From the NCBI GenBank assembly GCA_037013685.1, contig CM072889.1, positions 8,565,976 to 8,629,975 of the forward strand: a DNA stretch of 64,000 nucleotides, written 5' to 3'. This document shows positions 14,265 through 38,690 of the stretch, in pieces. The position numbers and the translations under genes are program-made. The stretch's first letter is position 1. Every line of letters starts with the position of its first letter. The notes beneath the pieces are model-generated. The model saw only the letters and a program-made list of their open reading frames with translations. It was not told where the DNA came from and made no database searches. Source of the DNA: Acridotheres tristis. Lineage: Eukaryota > Chordata > Aves > Passeriformes > Sturnidae.

Positions 14265-14270
14265 AGTTTC
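14265..14270. repeat. Target-site duplication, right copy (AGTTTC)
   Basis: Exact match to 13591-13596, on the other side of the solo LTR. Confidence 0.8.
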
Positions 14271-15041
14271 AGCTTGTAAAGACTGATTAAAATCTTAGAC
14301 TTATGGGGAAGGCCTTTAAAATATAACTAGGTGAAACATCAGTTAAAGCGTTCTGCAGTAGACTTATTGGAGCCTTATCTCTGCAGTTACACACCGCCAT
14401 CTTTTATTGCACTGGTCATGAGACCAATGAGGCCTCACTGCTTCTATAGACATGCTTTTGTTCTGGAAACTCTTCTCTTACCGCAATACTCCAAATCCAC
14501 TTCATGTTCTCTTGGGCAATGTGTGCCATGGGTCGTCCTGAGTTCATGTTTATACTGATACCCATCTCTCAAGAGTGACAAAGGACTTCTTTTTCTGCCT
14601 TAAGTCAGAAGAATGGACCATATGCAATATGAAAGTTTCTTCCTTGTCTTTCTGGATTTCATTGGTAATTAAATTGCATTATGCTTCTGTTCATAATTTT
14701 ATTCAGAACATTTTTAAATACAAAAGGGAGGAAGTAGTGTCACATAAAAATTAAGCTCCTTTTTGGCAGTTTTGTCTCTTGTTTGTCCGCTTAAGTTTGG
14801 AAGCTTAATCTTTTCCTGTATTGTAATTGCTCTCCTTTGTATGGGTTGTGTTGCACCTCTGTCTGAATTCATAGTCTGTGCTTCTTAGGAATAGTAGGGT
14901 GGAAGTTCTAAAGATTCCTCCTTTCTTCAAGGCAAAAAACATCCCAAATTCTACTATGTTCTTTTTTTCCTGTTTTACTATAGATCTATTCAACCTGAAA
15001 AAACCTTAGTCATCATTGTGAGCTCTCTTGTAAGTACACCT

Positions 15042-15062
15042 CTGCGTGTGTGTGTGTGTGTG
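15042..15062. repeat. GT dinucleotide microsatellite
   Basis: About ten GT units in a row after CTCTGC. Simple repeat, probably variable in length. Confidence 0.85.
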
Positions 15063-17331
15063 TTAGCTTTTGCATGAGCATGTTCAAAGGAAAAAGCCAG
15101 GGTGGTCTTTTTGGGACTCACTAAGTTTTCCCAACTGATGTCTTTTAAGAATTACATTTCTATCCTGACAAAAATCAGTTGTGATTATCTTTTAAATTAC
15201 TACAAATATTTATAAATTAGCTAAATTTTCTGTTTTTATAAACACTTTTTAAAGTATTTCAAATCAACCTGAAATTCCAAAATTAAAGAAATGCAACCTT
15301 CTCTTCCCTTCCTAAATTATCCAGTTCTTGATTATTAGCCAGTAGTGTTTCACAGTAAGACCACTTCTGAACAAGCTCCTATGCAGCCCAAAGAAAAACT
15401 GTGGTACTGTCTCATTGTGTTAAATAGTTTCCAGTACTCTGACAACCCTGCTTTTTATCCAAGTCAGTGCGCCTGGTCGTGTGTTCATTGTTGGAAGGTG
15501 AGGAGCAGCCAGAGTTCCCCCTGGGGTTTATCTTAATTTGTAGCATTATGTGTAACCATGGGTGTGTCCTGACACTTCCTTATCATATCTTAGAGCCAAG
15601 GGTTGTCTGAAATAGAAGCTCAACTGCTGTGTGTGGAGCACTGAATTAGCTGGAATGAAAGTATGATACAAGATTTGTGTTAGAAACCAATAATTCTTAA
15701 TTTTAGAGAACTGAAGCCTTGGGAAGTAAACTCTTCTCTTTTCTGCTGAGGTTGATTGTGAGGTTCACCAGAGCAGAATAAACATGTAGGTTTTGAAAAG
15801 AATGTAGCATTCATATTTTTTTATAAAAAGAAATATGCGGAATACTTTCATCCATACAAGTATGAGTTTAGTTTGGCTTAGTTTATTATACTATTATTCA
15901 GTAGTAATTTTATTCTGTAGTTGTAATTATAAAATTAATGTGGTAGTCTTGTTGTTTTAAATATCTGCAGATCTCTATTTTATATTAATTAAAGCTGTTG
16001 ATATTGGCAACAACACAACTGCTTATGTTGAAATTCTCATTAAATAACCCACCAACTTGTTAAGTGATTTCTGTCTGCTGTTAGTAGCAGTTGTCTTGTT
16101 TAACCTGAAATGTTAATTGTAGCCTCCCTCATCACCTGAGGGTGGCAGATATATCAATAAAGATGTATTTTGTAGTGTGCCCACATTCTTTTAATTCTTG
16201 ATGGAGCCCTGAGAATTTCCCTATTCTCAGCCATTCTGTTTGTCAGATGGTGTCCATGACAGCCTGGGCTCCTTGATGGTGGTTGTCAGTGTCACTGGCT
16301 CCCTTGCCTGTGTGAGGTTCTGCCCTTGGTTAGTGCACCTGTGCCTTCTGTTTTCCCCACTGTGGCAGTGCAGGTGATGTAGTAGCAGGCCGTGTTTGCA
16401 CAGCAGCCAGGTGAAGATAACCACCCCTCTTTCACATGCCATTGCAAACTGGTCCCAGGCCAGTGAGCTGGCCATGACTGGGGTTTGCTGTGATGGTTTT
16501 TTTTTTCTTCCACTCACCACTAGTCCTTATTTAGGCCCAGCTCTCCTTAATGAGCAAAGATTTCTGACATGCAGACAAAATCTTGCCAAATTGTACTTTA
16601 TTTTAAATTGAGTTTAAATTTTTATTTTAAATTGCATTTAATTGGTCAAATTCTATTCTATTTTCTGTACTTGGAGTTTGAAATGCATGTATTGAAGTAG
16701 ATTTTGAAATTAGAAAAGCAGATCTGCATAATACCTTTCCAAGAGTCTGACATTCAGAGTTGAAAAGTAAAAGATTAAAAATGCAGTTGCTTGGAGCAAA
16801 GTTAATAAAGCAGTTTTGGAATATTATATAATTTTTAGATTACAGCTTGTAGATTTTTGAGTCTATATATTATTTTTTAGTATATCAAGATACATTTTAA
16901 TCTGAATAGAAGTTGATAGAATATTCTGAAAAGCAGTTAAGTGATCTCCTGTACATTTTCTGTTGTACAAATATTTAGTGGGAAAACAACTGTTGACCTT
17001 TCCCATAATTACACAACTGTATCATTACGCAAGTGCTTAAACACAATATTATGTTGAGAAGGACAGACTTCATCTCAACAGCCCTGAACTATTCAAACAG
17101 AAATAGTGGGGAAAAGTCTGTGAAAAGTAAATATTTGTGGATGCAAGAAGTAAGTATGGAAAAGATTCATCTTCTTTCATCCCCAGAGCAGTTCGCTGCT
17201 CTGTTGTGCAGTGATGCTTATGAAGTGGCTCTTAGAAGGACTAAAACTAATTAACTGACTGTAATATTACTAATTTAATTATTTTTTCTTTTCTTTCCTG
17301 CTCTCTGCTTGGCACTGGTTTTCGCCCATAG

Positions 17332-17496
17332 GTGTCTACTGTTGGCTCTCAAAGGTTGCTAAAATTTCTGCAGCTGCTCTGAATCAGCACTACCTAAGCT
17401 TCACCTACTGTTGCTTCTCCCTACACCACTCTGCACTGCTGCCTTGCTCTTGCCTGCTTCAGAACCCCATAAGAGTTTCTTTTTCAAATACCCACA
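17332..17496 (+). other. ACSL4: Probable 5' UTR part of the first ACSL4 coding exon
   Basis: A pyrimidine-rich tract ending CGCCCATAG at 17331 gives a good 3' splice site, and a second one (CTGCTTCAG) ends at 17462. Either could start the exon that carries the ATG at 17497. The choice cannot be made without transcript data. Confidence 0.45.
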
Positions 17497-30457
<12,961 letters not shown>

Positions 30458-32125
30458 ACAGCTCTGCTGATCTGGCACTTGTGCAGCTGGTTCCTTCTCA
30501 TGCCTCAGTTTTGGATGTCTGCGTATACTGTAGATATCACACATTTCAAAAAATACAGCAAATGGATGACTGTTTCTATAATTGCTATAAAGTAAAAAAG
30601 AGAATATCCTAGACTCCAAATTCTTAATTATTAGCAGATTAGACATTGGTCTACACAGAGTTTTGTGTGATCATTTCCAGTTTTGAGACAGACATCATGA
30701 TGTGAAGCAGTGTGACCATGTGTTTTTATTGTTTCTCTAGCATATTCAGACTGCTTATAACTTCTCTTTAACTCATGCTGAAGTCTGGCCTATATTTCAA
30801 AGAGGAAAAAATAATGTAATTGTGATGATTCTTCTGTCATAATAGGACACTTGTAATAGGATACTTCCTTCTAGCAAGGAGGGAAAAGGAGTATCTAATG
30901 TCTACCCTTCTCCATTTAAAAACAAAACCAAGACAACAGCAGTAGTCAAGAACTTGCTAGAGATCACTAGAAACACACTGCTTGAGAATGGATTCTTCTG
31001 CACATCAGTATCTTGAATATTTACAGTGCCTACAAAAGAATAGAAAGTACACTTATTGAAACAAAGGTGAACTGAAAAGCTTTCTACAAACAAGTCATAA
31101 GAAATTTCACTCAAGAGCATTGAATTAACTATTTCAACTTCCAACTCACCAAATAGCTTTCCACTGAACACAGAGTGTAAAAGAAAACAAAGACTTGCAC
31201 TGTTTTGGGGGTGCTGATGAGAAATCAGTGCCTGAATGCGGAACTTGCATCTGGACTGGCAAACAGCTGTGAAAATGATGAGTAGTGGTCTCTAAACAGA
31301 CGTGAAACTCAGAGGAGTTTTGGTGGGTTTTTTTGAGGGGTTATTGATGTTTTTAAGGCACTGATTCTCTAGACAAGAGTACTGGTACAGGTTACCTGGA
31401 CATAAGCTAGAGGATCAGGTTTTAAATGTCTGCATTCCTTTATGGAAGGTATTTCTGTTCACCTTTTAACTGTGGTAAGCATGACAAGGCAACCAGAAAC
31501 CAACAGGAGTTTCCCTGTCTAGTTTTGTTTTACTTACAGAAAAGTAGTCTGTGGCCAAGGAATCTTTGTTTCCTGGAAACTTGTAAAAAGGGACAAATCA
31601 CTCTTTCCAGAAATTACAAAAATGTTTTCTTGTTAACTGGAAGTCATAGATGTGAAGGAGGATGATATAATTTAATAATAGTTCATAATTTTGTGTGCTG
31701 AATCCTATACTGTGTCTTCTTTTGAATTGTAACTGAGCTTCTGCATCCCTGCCAGCTCTTCACACTTGAACCATAAGTGCTGTAAAAAGTGGAGGCTCTT
31801 GATACTGTTCTACTTTGCACTTTCTTAATCGTTTTATATATGTTGCTTACATTTTGTACAGCTGTGGCCCTCGACTGCTCTATATTGCAAATTCATTTGA
31901 AAGTATTTATAGCTTTCTATTCATAATATTTGTGTTGTGTATATTATGGTTAAAAAATTATTTCGTATTGTCACTGTACAGAAAGTAAAAGATTTTGTAC
32001 ATTGCTTCTCTTGAACACACAAGCTTGCAATTTCAGGACAAGTTTTTCCTTTTCTGCATGTATATGTATTTTTATTTTCCAGTTAAAATAGACTTTGGCA
32101 AAAATAAATGATGGCTCTACAATCT
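30458..32125 (+). other. ACSL4: ACSL4 3' UTR
   Basis: AT-rich sequence after the ACSL4 stop with several ATTTA pentamers and no other gene. The first convincing downstream poly(A) signal is at 32103-32108. Mammalian ACSL4 3' UTRs are longer, so extended forms using later signals (for example AATAAA near 34183) are possible. Confidence 0.6.
32103..32108 (+). terminator. ACSL4: Putative ACSL4 polyadenylation signal AATAAA
   Basis: Canonical hexamer 1.65 kb after the stop codon, followed within about 40 bases by T/G-containing sequence. Another AATAAA at 30453-30458 overlaps the stop codon itself. Confidence 0.5.
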
Positions 32126-35100
32126 TCAAGTAAACCATCCATTCTCCTGGGACCAACTTCAAACTTCACCATGCATAATTTTCTCTGGCTAGTCCAGAAC
32201 ACTGCCAGCTCACATTCCAAAAACCCCAAGGGGAAATGGGGAAAGAAAATCTGGTATATAAAGGTGACAGTATCCAGTTGTGCATGGGACTACAAGAGTC
32301 ATTAAAAGAAACAAGAAAATAGCTTTTCTAAAAAAAAAAAAAAATTTTTTTTTAGATACAGACAGTTGTTTTTTGACAACAGGGAATACTTCCTGTATCA
32401 GTAGCAACTTTTAAAATTACTTGGTCCTAGAGACATGGTACCAAGTTTTCCATGTTTTAAAACTGGTCTCTATTAAATAGTCTTTAGTCAGCCTATAAGC
32501 ACCACAAAAGTGAAATACATGTAAGATACTTATACTTTGAGTCTGTCAGCAGGTTTTTTTTTTAAGCCATGAATGTATTTATATGAAATGCATTTTATTT
32601 TCTGTGTCTTGGTTGACTAAGGATCGCTATTTTCAAAGTATGTATACACAAATATACATAATGTTAACATTTCAAAAGTGGAATACAACTTAAATGATTC
32701 AACAAGTTTGTGTTTCAGAATATCTTCATATTACACAGGTGCTCCCGTTCCTGTTCCGTGCCTCACATTCTGTCTAAAACTGAGCCTACTTTACAAAAAC
32801 TGCTCAAAAGCAGCAGCAATGAGTCCATACTTCAGGTAATAAAAACTAAGCCTCCAAGCAGGCCTGATTTTTCTTGTAAGGAATGAACTAGAGGTGGATG
32901 TACTGCAAAAGACAATTTGCTACATCATCAGCTTTTCAAGCACAGTTGGAGAAAGGGAAGGATTGCATCATACTGCCTTCAAGTACGGGGATTGTTTGCA
33001 AATACCTTGCAGTTGGGCAAGAACTTTATCCTTCACTTTAATGAATTCTAAATCCTTTTTGTGACAGCTTGTGGAGGAGAAACAGAATGAGCAAGAATGT
33101 TTAATTCTTGCTCTTAAAAAGAAGGAACTAGGATGCAGATGAAGAGATAGTAAATCACTTCAAAATCATTATGTGATAGTTACAGATGTTACAGGTGCTG
33201 TTTATCTTCTGCTGGGCTGAAAGGACATACACCGTGGGACTGAAGTGTGTTGGAAAGGTTCATGTACTGCTGAGGGTTCTGGAATGCTGGAAGTTCTTCA
33301 GAAAGCAGGTTAAGAATTTTAAGTCATCCTTCTAAGACTGAGGAAACAAGGTCAAAGGGAAACAAAATTCAGTTTGGGCATATCTTGTCTAAGATTATAT
33401 TTAGGCCCTCTACCTGAAAATAGACTGTCTGTCTAGATGTGTAAAGCCAGAGTGTAACTACCACAACAGCAGGACTAGAAAGCTTTAGCAGTGAAGGAAG
33501 ATTAGAGTTGTCTAGCTGGCCTGAGGAGGGATTGGCACATGCCACTAGATGATTAACCTGCAACTCCATGTACAGTTACTCTGATGAAAGCACACAGAGC
33601 TGGCCTCAGGGAAAGAGGAAGAACAGAGTGTAAGTTTGTGCAAAGTGAAATGGATGATTTAGTGTTTTAAAAAAACCACAGGCTTTTAAATCAATTCCAT
33701 ACTAAATACTGAACTAGTTGCCCAAGATCTTTCCCACTGAAAGTCTGCAGAGCCTCAGCGCCAATAAAAGTTCAACAAAGCCTTTGAGGAACAGCCTTGG
33801 CACAGACCTGTGGGTGGGGCTGGCAGGGACAGGTCCTGCATCTGACACAACAGGAACTGTAATAGGCACAGACATTAAGTGGCTTGAAAAGTAAAAAAAG
33901 AGCCTAAACATGGAGAGGAAGGAGTTACTCCCTTAGGAGCAGGTGAGTTGGTGTTTAACCACCTCATGCAATCACAGTGCCCCTGACAGCCACTCAGAAC
34001 ATAACCTGCAGGGTGCTTCCTACCAGCTCCCCCAGCACAAACTGCACAGTGGTAGGCTATAAAAGGAACAGAACACCAGTTCAGAATGTGGGTCACTCAT
34101 TTTCACTAGCTAAAAAAAAAAGACGGTATCTACCACATCTCAGAACAATAGCTTCAAATAACTATGTTGTATTCTAACAATAAATAAGTGTTGTTTTGCG
34201 ATTACATGCAAAACAAGAAATAAATTCTAATTATGTATTTGGTTTCGGTGTGTTGGGGGTTTTGTTTGTTCATACCTTGGCTTTTTTTGGTTAATTTTGT
34301 TTCTGGTGGGGTTTCTTTTCGTTCGTACTGAGCCTACCCAATGGCTAAGCTCTATTTACGTGACAGTAAAGCAATTTCCTTTTTGAAGGCTAAAATTTAC
34401 ACACTCAAAGCTTAAAAATAATAAATCTAGTGCGTTTTTTTGCATAAGATGGTACCTAGATCATCTACAAAATGCAGTCAGCCAAACTTGCAGTCACTGG
34501 TTACATGCAGAGTAAAATTCTGTGTGAACTTACCTAGATTAAAACACATTTCCAGTTAACTCAGTGCTCTGCAAAGTGGATTAGTGGTTGCTTTATGATA
34601 GGAGTACATCAGCCATGGAGGATCAGGGCTGACTATATTAAATATACATTTGTACTTAGCCTGTCATTTTCACATAATTTAATGTGAATGAGTTCTGACA
34701 GAAATGAGGTAATGTTTGCACTATTGCTTTGCTACTGGGTGCTGTAATAGATTGGATCTTGCTACAGCTTTACTGGGGAGAGACATGTTTTGAAGAACAT
34801 TAAACCCATTCTAGATTGATAAAGTGTTCTAATGAAGCTGAATATCACAGATAATTTATCCAAAATTGTTTTTGGTTGGAAGCATGTAGCCTTGACATTA
34901 GACCAGTGGTAATTTAGACAGAGCTCTGGCCACAGTGATCCTCCCAGACTTGACTTGCAATTTTAAAGCAAAAAATAACTAAAGCACCAAAAGAAAAAAT
35001 GAAACCAAAAACACACCACAAACTGCTGAGCTTTTTCCTTGTTCTTCCATTTTGAAACACCAGTAACCTGGTTAATGATGAACACTACTGGAGATGTCAG

Positions 35101-37375
35101 AGGTCACTACATGTTTATCACGCCTGCTTTCTGCACTTACTCTCACGTCTCCAAATACAGAAGTTTGCCCACCACCTCTATGTTACCTCTTATTTCTGAG
35201 CATCCAGACCCTGAGCAGGAATGCCCATCACTCCAAGACATGACCTCTTATCAATCTAAATGCTAAAACAAGAAGGTGTCGTATAAGTTTTACTTTTTTA
35301 AAACACAGAAAAGACTTCAATCTGAAGCAGTTCTGGACTACTTCTAACAGGTCAATTGAAATTATGACCTCAGTTCACATGTTGTTCCAGCCCTGGGAGT
35401 TGTTTCTAGGATTTTTAATTGTTTTAAACAACAAACCTAAGCTTTTTCTACCAGATATAAATAAACCTATATCATGTTCCCCCAGGGAGTGAACATAAAG
35501 AATGGATCACTGTTCTCTATAGTTGCCTGCCCTACTTTACTTTCTGCATTTTGGGTCAAAGCAAACCAAATCTCTCCCAATGAGCCCATTCCTATGGCAT
35601 TTAATCAGGGTCATTAAACCAGGCCCCTCTGCTCCCATGTTCAAAACAAAACACCTACCTCACCCCCCGACACAGCTTACGAAAATTACTTCCCAAAGCC
35701 TTTACCTTCACCCCAGAACATATCTGCTGCTTATGCAATGGGTGAACTATCACCTTGGGACTTTTTTTTTTGTTCCTTGTTATTTTTAAAATCTGGATCT
35801 CAGCTCAAACACTTGAAGTACCACAAGAACTGTATTGCTGTGAGGAGGGGAAATGCACAGGTGATGACTGACTTTTTCAGGAGCTCTGCAAACAAACACT
35901 ACACCTCAACCCAAGCTGAATTTCTAACAAGTCAGTCTGGATCAGTTTTAACCTATGTGCAGCTCATTCTGAGCATTTACTGGCAAGCAGACTCCTTACT
36001 TTCAGAGGAAAGATGACAAGAAAATTGTTCATGCCAATAAAAAAACATACCATAGGAAAGCAAACTAAAACCTATCTCTGTGTGATATGCATCAGACTCT
36101 GGGGTTTGGCTGTCTTGAGATTCTAAATTGATACGCAGCCGTTCTAACTGTGGTAAAAACTATGGTCTGTTGTACTTTTTATTTTATTTCCATGCCCAGC
36201 CACCACTACGCTTTCAGTAGGTCACCTGCAAACAATGAAAATGCAATATGTCTGCAATGTATCCGATCCACAAACTTCACTTAAGAGACATGAACTGTAG
36301 GATTCATAAGTGAAAAACACCACCTTACTATGCCCAGACCCCCTATGTCTTCTTGACTAGACAGCAATCTCTCACTTGTGTCCTGGAGAGTGTAAATTCC
36401 ACTGTGCTGTGGTTGTGGGGCAGTAACTATCCTGAAACCAGAGGGTCTCTCCATTGTATTTTGCTGATAGAGAAACAAGAAATGATTAATTGAAGCTCTT
36501 ACGGAAAAAAAAATTTAAAATTGGAAAAAAAAATAGGAAGCATGTGTTGCTACAAAAACATCCCATTTACTTGTGTTGCTTCTGAAGCAACTTTAAAAGA
36601 GAAGCATTATGGAAAATCAACCACTATTCTTTCAATACTTAACTCAGTATTGCACACTTGCCTAATAGAATAGAAAGCCCAAGTCAACACTACAGCATTT
36701 TACCTTTTCAGATGGGTACTCATTCTGGTCTGTGTCAAAATACATTTTTTTCCCCCAAAAACAATGAGAGGAAGATGAAATAGACCACAATGATCAGCCC
36801 CAGCCACCTCCTGGAAAGGAGCAAAGAAACTGCACAAGATTAATACTCTAAATGCTGGCAAGATTGTGAATCTCTAAGACATGCAACTGCCACGCTCACC
36901 TATATGAATAATGACAATTAAAATTAGAATTACCAGATAAACAACTTGGGAGCACGGAAAAATTTGAGACTCTCAGAGCGTTTACAAGATTTCAAAAAAC
37001 CCTTAACTATGGGCACAGACCTTTGCAAGGGGGGGGAAAAGAATATGGAGAAAACTCACCTGTCTTGCCTCAGGACCCTCTCCAGCTCAGCCAGACTGGG
37101 GACCACCCAGAAATCACCTGGTCACATTCAATTCTTTCCAGGCTTTTCTGATTAAGGAAAAGACCCTCTGTAGCAGATTACCAAATGTTTTAGTGACCCA
37201 TATTAATTCTGCCCCTGGGTATTGAATCACTACAGCTGTTGCTGCTCAAGTTCCTTCCAAACTTTCCTGCTTTTTTCTATGTGCACCTCAACAGCAAACC
37301 TGCTCTGGGAGCCTGCCCAGGGTTTTTGCTATTGACTGCTCTTGTTTTGTCAGCTGGGTGCTGGATGATGTTCTC
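32126..37375. other. ACSL4-KCNE5 intergenic region
   Basis: AT-rich with no recognisable gene. It has an A15/T9 self-complementary run (32330-32353), a G/T-rich patch near 34240-34320, and two TATA-like strings (TATATAAAGG near 32254, TATAAAAGG at 34058) with no transcription unit attached. Confidence 0.7.
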
Positions 37376-37608
37376 CTGCAGGAGAGGTTTGGATTAAATA
37401 TTAGGAAGAAATTCATTACTGTAAGGGTGGTGAGGCCCTGGCACTGGCTGGCCAGGAGAGCTGTGGATGTCCCATCCCTGAAGTGCTCAAAGCCAGGTTG
37501 GATGGGGCTTGGAGCAATCTTATCTGGTGGAAGGTGTCCCTGCCCATGGCAAGGGATTGGAAGGAGGAGAGGTCTCTTCCAACCCAAACCATTCTGTGAT
37601 TCTGTGAC
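37376..37608 (+). mobile_element. CR1 LINE 3' fragment upstream of KCNE5
   Basis: Reads GGATTAAATATTAGGAAGAA, 'ctgtaagggtggtgaggccc', 'gtggatgtcccatccctga', 'ggaaggtgtccctgcccatg' and ends ATTCTGTGATTCTGTGA, the standard CR1 3' terminus. It ends about 230 bases before the KCNE5 start codon, just outside the CpG-rich block. Confidence 0.9.
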
Positions 37609-37714
37609 TAGAACCAGCTTCTCCCTGTCTTTATTTTGGCAGACCTGCATTTTCCCAAGCATGAAATATCTCGCATCTCTAATTCAGGGAGCCTGACAAG
37701 CGATGTCATTTCGC

Positions 37715-38260
37715 ACCGCTCTGAGCCCCATGGAAGCTCCCCTCAGCTCTGTCCAGCCCTGGCAGCGGGAGTCCCGCCGCCCTCCGCGCTGTCAGGACTG
37801 TGCCCGGGTGGCTCCGCTCCGCGGTGCCCGTGCCACCATGAACTGCAGCGAGGCGCGGCGCCTGCCGGCGCTGCTCGGGGCGGTGCTGCGGAAGCTGCGC
37901 CGCGCCGACACCGCCAGAACGGCCCCGCCGGGCCCCGGCCCCGGCGAGGGGGCGGACGGCTCGCTCTACATTCTGCTCAGCCTGATCTTCTACGGCTGTC
38001 TGGCCGGGGCACTCATCCTGGCGTACACCCGCTCGCAGAAGCTGGAGTCCAGGCACGACTCCTACCACCTGTACATCAAGCGGGACTGGGGCCCCGTCGG
38101 CGCCGCACAGGCGGCGGAGGAGGGCGGCCCCCACAAGGGGTAGCGCGCAAGAGAGCGGCGGGACCGGCGGCCAGAGCTCGGCAACACGAAGGGTCCCTCC
38201 TGCGATAGCAGCGCTTCTGCTGCCCTCCCAGCTGGGGACTGCGGGCAGCGAGCGACTGCG
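37715..38260 (+). promoter_or_regulatory. KCNE5: CpG-rich island over the KCNE5 promoter and coding exon
   Basis: GC- and CpG-rich DNA begins abruptly around 37715 and ends around 38260, in contrast to AT-rich flanks. It covers the presumed 5' UTR, the whole coding exon and the start of the 3' UTR. No TATA box is seen upstream of the ATG. The limits are by eye. Confidence 0.7.
37838..38143 (+). CDS. KCNE5: Potassium channel accessory subunit KCNE5, single exon
   Basis: KCNE proteins are single-pass membrane subunits that bind voltage-gated potassium channels; mammalian KCNE5 suppresses KCNQ1 current and shifts its voltage dependence (family knowledge). The start GCCACCATG at 37838 is a full Kozak context, and the N-terminus MNCSE equals that of human KCNE5. 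An in-frame ATG at 37703 exists but the 45 residues it would add have no counterpart. The product is 101 residues against 142 in human. Seen: NCS sequon at residue 2, a Gly/Pro-rich linker (29-41), a transmembrane helix at about 43-64, and after it RSQKLE (65-70), D74, YI (79-80) and DW (83-84), which is the KCNE family signature and reads more like KCNE1 than human KCNE5 does. Position between ACSL4 and NXT2 supports KCNE5. No intron, as in mammals. Confidence 0.93.
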   Translation: MNCSEARRLPALLGAVLRKLRRADTARTAPPGPGPGEGADGSLYILLSLIFYGCLAGALILAYTRSQKLESRHDSYHLYIKRDWGPVGAAQAAEEGGPHKG

Positions 38261-38369
38261 GTGGATGAGAAATTGTTCTGTTCTTGTATAGTGGCTTGTA
38301 CAGCGCCCAAGGCTTGTCATGCGGTGGGAGTTCTTCAATTCTTTGGATCCGTTTGTGCTGCTCTTGAAG

Positions 38370-38375
38370 AATAAA
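38370..38375 (+). terminator. KCNE5: KCNE5 polyadenylation signal AATAAA
   Basis: Canonical hexamer 227 bases after the KCNE5 stop, giving a short 3' UTR. A GT-rich element is not obvious after it, but no better signal lies nearby before the CR1 copy at 38.44 kb. Confidence 0.6.
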
Positions 38376-38437
38376 TACCTGCATTACATACTTTCAGTAG
38401 TCAGAGAAGGTTTATAAAAAGGAGGGAGAGTAAGTTT

Positions 38438-38690
38438 TTATACGGGCAGGTGATAGGTCAAAGGGGAACGGTTTTAAACTGAAAGCTGAGAAATTCAGTT
38501 TAGCTGTTGGGAAAGAATTCTTTAATGTGAGTGTGGTGAGGCAATAGAACAAGTTGCCCTCAGACGTTTTGAATGCTCCATCCCTGGAAATGTTCAAGGA
38601 TGGGGTCCTGGACAACCTGGCCCCTGGCAGGGCTTTGGAACTAGATGAAGTTTGAGGTCCCTTCCAAACAAATCCATTCTGTGATTACTT
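38438..38690 (+). mobile_element. CR1 LINE 3' fragment downstream of KCNE5
   Basis: Diverged CR1 end: GTGATAGGTCAAAGGGGAAC, 'ttttaaactgaaagctgag', 'tgctccatccctggaaatgt', 'ggtcccttcc' and CCATTCTGTGATTACT. It starts about 65 bases after the KCNE5 poly(A) signal and has the same orientation as the upstream copy. Confidence 0.85.

Larger units (their letters stand above)
1..17331. other. Non-coding DNA upstream of the first ACSL4 coding exon, probable 5' intron
   Basis: No open frame here resembles a known protein and none is flanked by convincing paired splice sites. I see no CpG-rich stretch that could be the ACSL4 promoter. In mammals ACSL4 has untranslated 5' exons far upstream of the first coding exon, so I infer that this is intron, with the promoter to the left of the window. 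The repeats I can name are listed separately: an AT near-palindrome, a degenerate AT minisatellite, a CR1 copy, an antisense solo LTR and a GT dinucleotide run. Small non-coding exons could be present and cannot be ruled out by eye. Confidence 0.5.

Noticed and set aside
32330..32353. A15/T9 self-complementary run as a terminator-like hairpin
   Set aside because: Simple homopolymer junction in eukaryotic intergenic DNA; factor-independent hairpin terminators do not apply here.
34058..34066. Orphan TATAAAAGG on the plus strand
   Set aside because: A good TATA string but with no CpG context, start site or gene downstream; expected by chance in AT-rich DNA.
37636..38338. 190-codon plus-strand and 210-codon minus-strand frames over KCNE5
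   Set aside because: They are shadows in the CpG-rich block. The KCNE5 frame has the family signature and a Kozak start; these do not resemble proteins.
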